Shown here piece after piece: positions 24,895 to 32,547 of a stretch of DNA of 64,000 nucleotides (its first letter is position 1; every line of letters starts with the position of its first letter). The notes beneath the pieces are model-generated. The model was not told the origin of the DNA. It searched no databases and saw nothing but the letters and a program-made list of their open reading frames with translations. The stretch is from Sphingobacterium deserti (GTDB taxonomy: Bacteria; Bacteroidota; Bacteroidia; Sphingobacteriales; Sphingobacteriaceae), in contig NZ_JJMU01000021.1 of NCBI RefSeq assembly GCF_000757725.1, forward strand, positions 1-64,000. The letters are read 5' to 3'. A program made the translations under genes and the position numbers.

Positions 24895-25300
24895 TCCTCT
24901 ATTTTATTTGCATGCGTAAACGGATGAGCATGGTTCCTTTTGAGCACCCTTTCATACCGCTTAATTTTTCATTTTATGGAAAGCACAAATTGGATTCAAT
25001 GTTCACTTTGACGATAGCAATGCCTGCATGAAGTATCCTTGCAGTATCTTCCCTTTGACATAGGTTATCAGCTACATTAGCGTCGCACACGACTCATCGA
25101 TTTATGCATGGCACCAACTACAAACATACTTGAAATGCTTATTTTGTATCTATGATATTTTCTCTAGGTATTATAAGATATTGACATGCTTCATGCGAAA
25201 GGAAGATATAGAGAGGGATAGGACAGCAAACATTTACGACAAATGACAGTATCGCTGGACGTTAAATTCAAGTCGGAATAGACCAAGATAAAAACTTTTC
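24895..25300. other. 406-bp intergenic region, likely rhamnoside-operon promoter
   Basis: No gene is visible. On the minus strand TATGTTTG (25128 down to 25121) matches the Bacteroidota -7 consensus TAnnTTTG and would give a leader of about 220 nt before the GH78 start. I found no clear TTTG or TTG -33 element at the usual spacing. No riboswitch or strong terminator was recognised, so how the nucleotidyltransferase transcript ends is unclear. Confidence 0.4.
25121..25128 (-). promoter_or_regulatory. Candidate -7 element (TATGTTTG) of the rhamnoside operon
   Basis: An exact match to TAnnTTTG lies on the minus strand upstream of the GH78 gene. The lack of a well-placed -33 element keeps confidence low. 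Confidence 0.3.
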
Positions 25301-25999
25301 TTAGTTGTCTATAGACTTGTCTAGCCAAGTTTTTATATTATCAATGATTGTTGAAGTTTGAGGGCGGATATTTCCACGCTCGACGTGGCTATCTATCCAC
25401 TCATAGATATGGGGATTGTCCATGAGTGCTGAGAATTCAGCGACCAGATATGCTTTTACTCCATCATCACAAGTTTCCAGGTCCTCCCAAAGTTTTTCCC
25501 TGTTTTCCAATACAAAGACAATGTCTTCAAAATCATGGCTCAATCGGCCATCTCCTCCGCCGCGTCCTTTGAAAGCTTCCAGCTTTGTTGCGAGAAAATA
25601 GGGGGCTGTCAAAATTCGTATTGTCTGATCGTTATCAAGCGTATAATTTTCGGCATGCTCATAACCCTTTGGGTACCATTTATTGTGGAACCCTATAGAT
25701 GGATCATCTGTGGGCATAATGTCTACGGTGATACCTCTGATTTTGAATCGACAGATTACACCCGATTCGACATCATTTGAAAAACCGATCGCTCTCAGCC
25801 GTTCTTCCAATTTTTGACGCTGTTTGTAGTCAAGTATCTCAACAATCACATCAATATCATCAGTGGGTCTCACCTCAAGGACAGGCCGGTCGGCATATAA
25901 AGATATTGTTGCTCCTCCTACGAAGACCACATGGTCACGTAACTCTCGTAGCGCATTGTTTACGGCTTTGATCCTTACGATATTAGTATGATTTGACAT
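25301..25999 (-). CDS. AbiEii-like nucleotidyltransferase, putative toxin
   Basis: The 232-residue protein has the DNA-polymerase-beta-type nucleotidyltransferase core: VGGATISLY (Gly28-Gly29) and then TDDIDVIVE (Asp48, Asp50), with a third acidic strand in ITVDIMPTDDP. The later LATKLEAFKGRGGGDGRLSHDFEDIVFVL resembles the KLxAFxxRxxxRDxxDI motif of AbiEii/MenT-type toxins. Such enzymes transfer nucleotides to tRNA or proteins and form toxin-antitoxin or phage-abortive pairs. Its start overlaps the helix-turn-helix partner gene by 17 bp. Family is fairly secure; toxicity is inferred. Confidence 0.78.
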   Translation of the reverse strand: MSNHTNIVRIKAVNNALRELRDHVVFVGGATISLYADRPVLEVRPTDDIDVIVEILDYKQRQKLEERLRAIGFSNDVESGVICRFKIRGITVDIMPTDDPSIGFHNKWYPKGYEHAENYTLDNDQTIRILTAPYFLATKLEAFKGRGGGDGRLSHDFEDIVFVLENREKLWEDLETCDDGVKAYLVAEFSALMDNPHIYEWIDSHVERGNIRPQTSTIIDNIKTWLDKSIDN

Positions 26000-26513
26000 G
26001 GGCTAATAGTTCTTTCAACTCTTTTTCTGCCACGGCTTTTTCACGAATTTTGCCCACCCTGATCACGTCCACTAGGGCGAGCAATCGGTATAGTTCTTCA
26101 TCTTCTGCAATGGCTTTGACCTGATTGGCGTAGAAAGGTTCTATGGCCTGCCCCAACACCGAGCCGAAAGAAGACGGCCAGACATAAGCCTGTTCGCTAC
26201 TAATAAAAGATTGCATAAAGGGATGTGAATGCGCTGTAGGCACCCCTCTTGTCAATATTCCTGCTTGTGCCGGAAACACATATTTTATTCCGTGAATAAG
26301 AAAATCCAGCAAGTTCCGCCGATGGACGTTGCGCTTCTCGAAATCAATCAAATTGGCATATACACTTCTTTCCAATGATTCAGAAACCTCGGAATTGCTG
26401 ATATATAGCGAATTGGCTAAATCTTTTAAAAGCCAATCATCGCTATACATTGTTGTGATCTTGAGCAGGATAACGATATCCTGTGGCCTCATGCCATTAT
26501 GTTTGCGCCTCAT
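25983..26513 (-). CDS. Winged-helix-type protein, putative antitoxin or regulator of the nucleotidyltransferase
   Basis: This is a 176-residue cytoplasmic protein I do not recognise by name. Residues about 1-70 look like a winged helix: MRPQDIVILLKITTMYSDDWLLKDLANSLYISNSEVSESLERSVYANLI, with LLKDLANSLYISNSEVSESL as the HTH. The rest is mixed, with IKYVFPAQAGILTRGVPTAHS, and a charged C-terminal helix (REKAVAEKELKELLAHV). Gene order, overlap with the nucleotidyltransferase and an HTH domain resemble AbiEi/AbiEii-type modules, though it is shorter than classical AbiEi. A 16-bp palindrome 25 bp upstream of its start may be its own operator. Confidence 0.65.
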   Translation of the reverse strand: MRRKHNGMRPQDIVILLKITTMYSDDWLLKDLANSLYISNSEVSESLERSVYANLIDFEKRNVHRRNLLDFLIHGIKYVFPAQAGILTRGVPTAHSHPFMQSFISSEQAYVWPSSFGSVLGQAIEPFYANQVKAIAEDEELYRLLALVDVIRVGKIREKAVAEKELKELLAHVKSY

Positions 26514-26537
26514 AGAATAAAGTTAGTATTTTATTTT

Positions 26538-26553
26538 GCGATTTGCAAATCGC
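26538..26553. promoter_or_regulatory. 16-bp perfect palindrome, candidate autoregulatory operator
   Basis: GCGATTTGCAAATCGC is fully self-complementary. It lies 25-40 bp upstream of the winged-helix gene and recurs 129 bp away at 26667-26682 because of the tandem duplication. The position suits repression of the module by its HTH protein. That role is inference. Confidence 0.45.
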
Positions 26554-26666
26554 GAATTGCAAACAATGTGTTGGGACATTTTGTTGATGCGATATTTTCG
26601 ATAGTCTTTTGCGCAGAGGCATTGGTGTTCAAAAGAGGAAGATATTTGGAGTTAGTATTTTATTTT

Positions 26667-26682
26667 GCGATTTGCAAATCGC
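26667..26682. promoter_or_regulatory. Second copy of the 16-bp palindrome
   Basis: Identical to 26538-26553 and carried in the second repeat unit. Two operator-like sites with 129-bp spacing could allow cooperative binding or looping. Confidence 0.4.
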
Positions 26683-26915
26683 GAATTGCAAACAATGTGT
26701 TGGGACATTTTGTTGATGCGATATTTTCGATAGTCTTTTGCGCAGAGGCATTGGTGTTCAAAAGAGGAAGATATTTGGAAATGCTGTGATTGATACTTTG
26801 GTGGCCTTATCTTCAAAGTTACCGGATTTATTTCTGGGCACTGCCAATTTGGATATCCTCTTTCCGCGGGTGTTTCCTTTGCAATTTAGAATTATCAACT
26901 CATCACTAAAACAAA

Positions 26916-26938
26916 AATTGGTACAGATTGTACCAATT
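26916..26938. promoter_or_regulatory. Inverted repeat upstream of the GNAT/HTH module, candidate operator
   Basis: Arms AATTGGTACA (26916-26925) and TGTACCAATT (26929-26938) are perfect reverse complements around a 3-bp spacer. The site lies about 65 bp upstream of the GNAT start and overlaps where a -33 element would lie, as expected for an autorepressing HTH antitoxin. The run of T residues that follows means a terminator role cannot be excluded, but a 3-nt loop is unfavourable. Confidence 0.55.
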
Positions 26939-26953
26939 CTGATTTTTATTTCG

Positions 26954-26961
26954 TATCTTTA
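26954..26961 (+). promoter_or_regulatory. Candidate -7 element of the GNAT/HTH module
   Basis: TATCTTTA matches TAnnTTTG except for the last base. A TTG at 26928-26930 lies 23 bp upstream, slightly longer than usual spacing. Transcription from here would give a leader of about 35 nt before 27003. Confidence 0.35.
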
Positions 26962-27002
26962 TTTCTATAAAAAGTTAATCTGCTATATGCATATAACACA
27001 AA

Positions 27003-27531
27003 ATGACAATTCAAATTATTGTCCTAGCGACAAATGAAAAGGCGGATGCGGTAATCAAACAGGGAAGCCTCGCGCAGATGCCAAGTCTGCAGGATGGCTG
27101 GAGGTTTGATTTTAGAAAACAGCTGAAAGCCCTTAAACATGCTACGGCCTATATTTTGGTCAGGGAAGATTCGCCCGAGGTGATAGAGGGTTGTCTGATC
27201 TTTCAGTTAGTCGACAAGATGGTGCCATATATGGCATTTGTAGAAGTTGCTCCGCACAATAAAGGAGATGAAAAGAAGCATGACCATGTTGCCGGATGTT
27301 TGATTGCTTATGCTTTTAAGCAGAGCCTGATCAGGGGGAGTGGGAGATTATAAGGGAATGCTACATTTCGTAGTTGCTGAGCAACATGAGGAAGATGAGG
27401 TCAGACTGATGGCTCTCTATTCCTCCAAATATAATGCTAAGCGCATGGGTGACTCGAATGTTATGGTCATCTATGACGAATTTGGGGAGTTACTGATTGA
27501 ACGCTATCTGACCGATAAAGGTCAACAATAG
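27003..27531 (+). pseudogene. GNAT-type acetyltransferase (putative toxin) interrupted by a frameshift
   Basis: The first frame (27003-27353) encodes 116 residues ending QSLIRGSGRL. The next frame (open from about 27331, GTG at 27340, stop 27529-27531) continues sensibly with GDYKGMLHFVVAEQHEEDEVRLMALYSSKYNAKR. Together they make one GNAT-like protein of about 175 residues, with an acetyl-CoA-loop-like VEVAPHNKGDEKKHDHVAGC and the GxGxYKGxLxF motif typical of these partner acetyltransferases. Removing one G from the five-G run at 27334-27338 restores one frame. It precedes the HTH antitoxin gene by 9 bp. It may be a decayed toxin, a sequencing error, or a slippage-controlled gene. Confidence 0.75.
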
Positions 27532-27540
27532 ATTATTACT

Positions 27541-28044
27541 ATGAGTATCGTCAAAGATAAAACGAAAGATTTCAGTATGACCATCCCACCGAGCGATGGT
27601 CACAAGCTGGACAAGGAACAAAAGGACTTGATCCGCTCACATGCAAATGAGCTGGCAGGCCAGCGTTCTACTGAACGAAGGGTCCGCAATGAGATGCTGT
27701 CCGTGCTTTACCGTTTGGAGGAATATCTGCAACGGGAGGAGGCGGCTTCTGGTGAGGTCTTTACCATTGAATACTTTGTATCTGAATTCTGTAAGGTGCT
27801 GGGATTGAATAGAAGCCAGTTCGCAGGTTTACTTGATACAGATACCTCTAACCTAAACAAGTATCTGCGCGGACAGCGTGCCTTTAATATCGAACTTGCG
27901 ATGAAGTTTTCGCGGTTCTTCCATACCCCGGTGGATATTTGGCTGAAAGTTCAGCTGAAGAATGACCTGATTGCCCTTCACAAGGAAGAGAAGGTAAGCA
28001 AGTATGATAAGTACGATTATAAAAAAGCATTGCGTCTTGCTTAG
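27541..28044 (+). CDS. HigA-like XRE/HTH antitoxin
   Basis: The 167-residue protein has an N-terminal charged helical region (about 20-75, ERRVRNEMLSVLYRLEEYLQREE) and a helix-turn-helix domain near 78-145 (FVSEFCKVLGLNRSQFAGLLDTDTSNLNKYLRGQRAFNIELAMKFSRFFHTPVDIWLKVQ), the form seen in HigA-type antitoxins. It follows the GNAT frames by 9 bp on the same strand, as in two-gene GNAT/HTH toxin-antitoxin units. It probably binds the inverted repeat at 26916-26938. Because the GNAT frame is broken, this antitoxin may now be an orphan regulator. Confidence 0.8.
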   Translation: MSIVKDKTKDFSMTIPPSDGHKLDKEQKDLIRSHANELAGQRSTERRVRNEMLSVLYRLEEYLQREEAASGEVFTIEYFVSEFCKVLGLNRSQFAGLLDTDTSNLNKYLRGQRAFNIELAMKFSRFFHTPVDIWLKVQLKNDLIALHKEEKVSKYDKYDYKKALRLA

Positions 28045-28140
28045 ATGAGGGTAGTTTGATATGGAGGTGAATCCCCAGATCTGCCAAACAGCGCTTCGAT
28101 AGACTTTCAGACCATATTCAAAATCGATTTCCTTACAACA

Positions 28141-28175
28141 CAAAAGCCTGCAAACATTTCGTTTGCAGGCTTTTG
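28141..28175. terminator. Strong bidirectional intrinsic terminator
   Basis: A perfect 15-bp stem (CAAAAGCCTGCAAAC with GTTTGCAGGCTTTTG) closes a 5-nt loop, ATTTC. A and T runs within the stem ends serve both directions. It separates the plus-strand HTH gene from the convergent minus-strand permease. The rest of 28045-28209 holds nothing I recognise. Confidence 0.92.
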
Positions 28176-28209
28176 TAAGTCTCAACTTCAAGTCTAGTAG
28201 CCGAGCTAA

Positions 28210-29511
28210 TTAAAGCGACTGCACTATTGCAGCCGGCTTTGACCCTTTAAGAGCATACCATAATATCACCGCATAACAAACCAGGGGCACAACATAGCCA
28301 ACCTGCGTATCATCATGCGCAAAATCAATGATTCCTCCCGTTAAAAAAGGAAAGATTGCTCCGCCTACGATAGACATAATCAGCCAAGAAGATCCCTGCT
28401 TGGTGTCTCTCCCAAGTCCGACAATGCCTAACGAGAATATCGTCGGAAACATAATGGACATAAAGAATCCCAAACCGCCGAGCGCATACAGCACGACCAT
28501 TCCCGATCCGAAAATTGCTACAGCGGCTAAAAGGATAGCGATAAACGCATAAAGCGATAGCAACCTACTAGCGGTGGTATAGCGCAGCAAAAATGTGCCC
28601 ACGAAGCGACCTGCCATAAACAAAAGACCATAGACGCCAAGATAATAACCAGCAGTCTTTTCATCCACGCCCGCCCCTTGCTGGGCCATGCGTATAAAGA
28701 AGCTGGTGACGCACACCTGCGCGCCCACATAGAAAAACTGGGCAACCACGGCATAAGCCAAGTGCCGGTGCCGTAACGCGGCAAACAGTCCAGTTTTTTG
28801 CCTTGTTTCAGATTCCTCGGCATCTTTTATTTCGGGCAGCTTGACGAACACAAAGATGATGGCGATGATGAGCAATACCAGGCCTAAAATAAGGTAGGGC
28901 AACTTTACGGAAGCGGCCTCCTCGGCAAGGTAGTTTAAGCGCGCGGCTTCGCCCATGGCCTCCATCTGCTCGGGTGAATAACTTTTACCGGATAAAATAA
29001 ACATGGTGCCGATGATGGGTGCTATCATAGCCGCTAAGCCGTTAAATGAGGCGGCCAAATTTAGCCGATGTGTGGCCGAATTCGCTGGCCCTAGCACGGC
29101 TGCATAAGGATTAGCGGCGGTTTCTAACACCGCTAGTCCACATCCTATGATAAACAGCGCCAGTAAGAATAGTTCATACATGCGTAGATTCGCGGCTGGA
29201 ATAAACAGGAAAGCGCCTAGCGAGAAAGCGAGAAGCCCGACAATGATAGAGGCTTTATAGCCCCACTTTCGCAATAAAAACCCGGCGGGTAGTGCCATCA
29301 CGAAATAGGCGAAGAACACCGAGGTATCGACCAACGCGGATTGACTATTATCTAACTGACATGCCTTTTTTAGATGGGGAATAAGAACACCGTTAAGGTT
29401 GTGTGCCATACCCCATAAAAAGAATAGGCATACCACCAATATAAACGGAAAGAGATAGCCTCTCGAGGAGTGATGGTCGATGGGCGCGGGCTCGTGGGTA
29501 TTGACGTGCAT
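28210..29511 (-). CDS. FucP-family MFS sugar permease
   Basis: The 433-residue inner-membrane protein has about twelve transmembrane segments and FucP-subfamily motifs: LFFLWGMAHNLNGVLIPHLKKACQL, in which a deoxyhexose carrier loop is typical, and GLAVLETAANPYAAVLGP followed by RLNLAASFNGLAAMIAPIIG. FucP proteins are proton symporters for fucose or related deoxyhexoses and hexoses. It is the last gene of a two-gene unit, 32 bp after the MaoC gene. The substrate here is probably a neutral sugar released by the neighbouring PUL, but it cannot be read from the sequence. Confidence 0.86.
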   Translation of the reverse strand: MHVNTHEPAPIDHHSSRGYLFPFILVVCLFFLWGMAHNLNGVLIPHLKKACQLDNSQSALVDTSVFFAYFVMALPAGFLLRKWGYKASIIVGLLAFSLGAFLFIPAANLRMYELFLLALFIIGCGLAVLETAANPYAAVLGPANSATHRLNLAASFNGLAAMIAPIIGTMFILSGKSYSPEQMEAMGEAARLNYLAEEAASVKLPYLILGLVLLIIAIIFVFVKLPEIKDAEESETRQKTGLFAALRHRHLAYAVVAQFFYVGAQVCVTSFFIRMAQQGAGVDEKTAGYYLGVYGLLFMAGRFVGTFLLRYTTASRLLSLYAFIAILLAAVAIFGSGMVVLYALGGLGFFMSIMFPTIFSLGIVGLGRDTKQGSSWLIMSIVGGAIFPFLTGGIIDFAHDDTQVGYVVPLVCYAVILWYALKGSKPAAIVQSL

Positions 29512-29543
29512 AAGTCTAGGTTTTTCGTGGATTACAAATGGTG

Positions 29544-29996
29544 TTAAGAACCTGCCTCTTTTCGTTTAGCAAGCAAAATATGATCGGCGACAAGCACCAC
29601 TTCTCCATGTTGGTTGCGTATTTCTACATGCTCCGTGACGGTACCAAATGCGGGATTTTTGGCGTCGGCCTTTTCCGAGATCGTGACCTCGGCATGGATC
29701 GTGTCGCCAATGAACACGGGCTTCACAAAGCGCAAGCGATCATAGCCCTTGGAAAAAGCTTCCGGATTGATGACCGAAGATGTTAACCCGATACCAATAG
29801 CGAAGATCATGGTGCCGTGTGCTATCCGCTGGCCGAAGGGTTGTGTTTTACACCACTCGGCATCCATATGATGCGGAAAAAAATCGCCGGTATGGCCTGC
29901 GTGTACGACGAAATCGGTCTCGGTGATGGTGCGTCCTAAGGTGACGCGTTTATCTGTTAAGGTATAGTCCTCAAAAAATATAGATTCGAAATGCAT
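29544..29996 (-). CDS. MaoC-family hot-dog hydratase
   Basis: The 150-residue cytoplasmic protein has the (R)-specific enoyl-CoA hydratase signature [19 protein letters not shown], with Asp38 and His43 in the D-x4-H catalytic arrangement, and [10 protein letters not shown] just after. These enzymes add or remove water on acyl-CoA thioesters, some on mesaconyl- or malyl-type CoAs. It sits next to two family III CoA-transferases, separated from that block by a 263-bp gap. This suggests a CoA-thioester pathway shared between the two units. Its exact substrate is unknown. Confidence 0.85.
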   Translation of the reverse strand: MHFESIFFEDYTLTDKRVTLGRTITETDFVVHAGHTGDFFPHHMDAEWCKTQPFGQRIAHGTMIFAIGIGLTSSVINPEAFSKGYDRLRFVKPVFIGDTIHAEVTISEKADAKNPAFGTVTEHVEIRNQHGEVVLVADHILLAKRKEAGS

Positions 29997-30259
29997 TTTT
30001 TAAAGTAAAAAGTTAAAATTATCTTCGATGAGCTCGCTACGCTCGGTTAAAAAGTAAAAAAAATCGAAAAGTTAGAAGTCAAAACAAGTGAAAAGTCAAA
30101 ATTAAAAAGTAAAAAAAGTAAAAATTAAAAAGTGACAAGTTAAAACAAATGGAAAGTCAAAATTGATAAGTTTGAAAGTGTCGATATAGATTTTGCAAAG
30201 TTGTATCTCTTCGTGACTTATTGTATAAACAATATTATGCTATACTCCACTTAATTACG
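29997..30259. repeat. 263-bp intergenic region filled with AAAAAGT-type repeats
   Basis: From 30001 to about 30155 the sequence consists of variants of AAAAAGT and AAAATTAAAAAGT, interrupted by a GC-rich fragment with inverted GAGC...GCTC near 30028-30043. The last part has a weak AT-rich hairpin (TATTGT with ACAATA, 30219-30234). It separates the oxidoreductase at the end of the long gene train from the MaoC/permease unit. No clear promoter was found. Confidence 0.6.
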
Positions 30260-31327
30260 CTATATCTCTAATTTTTCGCCTCCGTTGGCGCTACTTTTGT
30301 AAGCGGCATCAACGACAGCCATCGTGTAAATAACATCTTCTACGGCGGCTGGCAAGGTATCGATCTCCCCGAGTTTGAAGCGCATCAGGCTGCCCATACT
30401 GCCGATGAAAGCATCGGGAAACCATGACCCTTCTATCGGATAGTCTACCCATTCATACTGACCATCTGCGGACTTGATGCAATAGGAAAACTGATCGGGA
30501 ACGCCATGCGGGTAATCCATTAACAGTCCCATTTTTGCTTTGATCGCGCCTTTTGTACCTTCCCATTTGATAAAGCTTTCTTGATGGTCGGGGCCGAAGT
30601 CGTGATCGTGATTCGTGTTTACCACGGCGTGAAGTGTATTGCCGTAATCAAATAACAACGTAGTACGACTTGATGATAACGCTTTGGCGGGATGCTTTAA
30701 AGTTTTTGCATAGACGCTTTGAGGGTTCCCTAAGAATGACCGGATCAAATCAATATAATGCACACTATGGTATAATATTTCCAAACGCGGGTGCACCATA
30801 ACATGGGGAAATAAATTCCAAGGTGTATGCAGCGTGACGCGCACTTCCATATCGTAGACCTCCCCGATATGCCCCTGCTCGATAAGCCAACGGGCTGCAT
30901 TGACAAAGGGCGCCTGCCGCAGTTGGCAGTTAATAGCTGCAACTAAGTTTTTACGTTGACAAAGCTCTAAGATTGCCTTGCTTTCCGGAAAATAATCGCC
31001 CATGGGCTTCTGGATCAATACCGCAGCGCCATCTGGCAGTGCTTCTAGGGTTTCGAGAAATTGGCTTGGCATGATGGTGATGTCGTATACGGCATTTGCC
31101 GGCGCCTGTGCAACTGCCTCTGCTACGGAATCAAAGACATGGGGTATAGCAAATTCATCTGCAAGCGCCTCGGCTTTGGATTTCGTGCGGTTGACGATGC
31201 CATACACCTGAAACCCGGCTTTTTTATAGGCAGGTAAATGGGCATCTTTGACAATGCCGCCAGCGCCAATGATAACGATCGGCAACATGGTTTTCGGTAA
31301 AACTGCTTTGTAAGGAATATCTATCAT
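30260..31327 (-). CDS. Gfo/Idh/MocA-family oxidoreductase (cytoplasmic)
   Basis: The 355-residue protein has no signal peptide. The Rossmann loop is IVIIGAGGIVKDAHLPAY (18-35), with the acidic-to-Asn change GIVNRTKSKAEAL after it, and the family motif appears as LIQKPMGDYFPE (QKP in place of EKP). The C-terminal domain includes LEILYHSVHYIDLIRSFLG. It overlaps the stop of the solute-binding-fold gene by 4 bp, which suggests coupled translation and a joint role. It could oxidise a sugar or sugar acid before CoA activation, but no substrate is evident. It is the last gene of the long minus-strand train. Confidence 0.86.
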   Translation of the reverse strand: MIDIPYKAVLPKTMLPIVIIGAGGIVKDAHLPAYKKAGFQVYGIVNRTKSKAEALADEFAIPHVFDSVAEAVAQAPANAVYDITIMPSQFLETLEALPDGAAVLIQKPMGDYFPESKAILELCQRKNLVAAINCQLRQAPFVNAARWLIEQGHIGEVYDMEVRVTLHTPWNLFPHVMVHPRLEILYHSVHYIDLIRSFLGNPQSVYAKTLKHPAKALSSSRTTLLFDYGNTLHAVVNTNHDHDFGPDHQESFIKWEGTKGAIKAKMGLLMDYPHGVPDQFSYCIKSADGQYEWVDYPIEGSWFPDAFIGSMGSLMRFKLGEIDTLPAAVEDVIYTMAVVDAAYKSSANGGEKLEI

Positions 31328-32547
31328 GTCAATAAATTTATCTTCGTTTGTGCTTCTTGTAAAAGTTCTTCGCTCGGACGTGCTGTTTGAACAGCGAGAT
31401 TAACCATTTCATCAATAATATGGGCTATGACAGGCCAATTTGCCAGACGGGGAAGGGTTTTCGCGGACGCATGTAACGATTCTAACTTTCCGTAGAAATG
31501 GATCTGCTGATTAATTTCTGCATCGGCCCAAGTACTGCGGCGACAGCCCACACCTCCCGCCAATGTTAAGTTTTTATCCTGCACTGCAGAAACGGCGAAA
31601 TTTAAGAAATCGTAGGCTAGTGCTTTGTGCGCACTTCCGGTGGGCAACGCATACACCCAATAAACGTTTAATGATGCTGGTTCTAATCCTTCTTGCGCAG
31701 GAATAGCCGCTACATCGACCTTGCCGCGGACGGCGGATTCTTTATCTATTTGCGCCCATGAGGCGAAGCCAAACCAGTTTACCATCATCGCCACTTCGCC
31801 GCGGGCAAATGCTGCGCCCGCCTGTACGGATTCGTAGGTTAATGATTTTGGATGCAAGGCATCAGCCGTCTGAAAAAGATTTCGATAAAAATCGAGCGCT
31901 TCAATCGCGGCATGTTGGACTAACGCTAATTTTCCGTCGGCGTCTTGCAGTTCGCCACCGCGTGACCACAGCTGCAAGCAAAAATCAAACACGGCATTGT
32001 GCCCGTCGGGATAGCCCGCAAAAACACTTCCGTAGAGATTTTCCTTTGGCCTATTGAAAAATTGGGCGATCCGTAGAAACTCCTCCCAATTCCTCGGTAC
32101 AGCAAGCGCACGACCGTACTTTTCGCTGAAATGTTGCTTTTCTATTTCTGCTTCAAAAAGATCTTTCCGATAGACAAGGCATTCTGGTCCGTCGTGGAAT
32201 GGCAAGCCATACAATGCACCGTTAAAGGTTTGCATGCCCATCAAACTTGGTGCCCATGCCGTTAGGCCGCCTTCCGGCAATTTTTCATCTACGAAGCGAT
32301 CTAAGGCATGGATGCTGTTATGTTGATGGGCTTCCGCAAGCCAATCTGTATTAAGGTGAACGAGGTCCCAGTCGCCATTTTGCAGTCCTTTATTTTCGAA
32401 TAGGCTGCTGTAAAGCTCTTCGAGATCCATCGGAACAAACTCCATCTCTACTGCCGTACCGGTCGATTGCTGATAGGCTTCCCAACAGGCTTCCAAATGC
32501 CGCTCAAACGGATCAAACTTGCGTACCGCAAAACGTAGCTTAACCAT
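31324..32547 (-). CDS. Leaderless extracellular-solute-binding-fold protein 1
   Basis: The 407-residue protein matches the family 1 (maltose/sn-glycerol-3-phosphate type) solute-binding fold: [49 protein letters not shown], and [22 protein letters not shown]. It begins [23 protein letters not shown], already the first beta strand, so there is no signal peptide or lipobox. The upstream CoA-transferase overlaps it by 8 bp, leaving no room for a longer start. No ABC permease or ATPase is in the window. It therefore probably acts in the cytoplasm, perhaps as a ligand sensor or carrier for the CoA-transferases. That role is inference. Confidence 0.8.
   Translation of the reverse strand: MVKLRFAVRKFDPFERHLEACWEAYQQSTGTAVEMEFVPMDLEELYSSLFENKGLQNGDWDLVHLNTDWLAEAHQHNSIHALDRFVDEKLPEGGLTAWAPSLMGMQTFNGALYGLPFHDGPECLVYRKDLFEAEIEKQHFSEKYGRALAVPRNWEEFLRIAQFFNRPKENLYGSVFAGYPDGHNAVFDFCLQLWSRGGELQDADGKLALVQHAAIEALDFYRNLFQTADALHPKSLTYESVQAGAAFARGEVAMMVNWFGFASWAQIDKESAVRGKVDVAAIPAQEGLEPASLNVYWVYALPTGSAHKALAYDFLNFAVSAVQDKNLTLAGGVGCRRSTWADAEINQQIHFYGKLESLHASAKTLPRLANWPVIAHIIDEMVNLAVQTARPSEELLQEAQTKINLLT

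Larger units (their letters stand above)
26521..26778. repeat. Exact 129-bp tandem duplication
   Basis: Bases 26521-26649 and 26650-26778 appear identical at every position compared, so the repeat is very recent or maintained. The unit starts AGTTAGTATTTTATTTTGCG and contains the 16-bp palindrome. It lies directly upstream of the HTH/nucleotidyltransferase unit, so it duplicates that promoter region. The period is 43 codons exactly, which leaves a plus-strand frame open with a repeated translation; I regard that as incidental. Confidence 0.92.

Noticed and set aside
24895..25300. Riboswitch or attachment site in the leader of the rhamnoside operon
   Set aside because: No conserved riboswitch core, tRNA fragment or flanking direct repeat could be found.
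26499..26789. Plus-strand open frame with a 43-residue perfectly repeated translation
   Set aside because: It exists only because the 129-bp duplication is a multiple of three; it overlaps the start of the winged-helix gene and the promoter region, and the translation resembles no protein family.
28045..28209. Small RNA gene between the HTH gene and the permease
   Set aside because: The only structured element is the 15-bp hairpin, which is fully explained as a bidirectional terminator.
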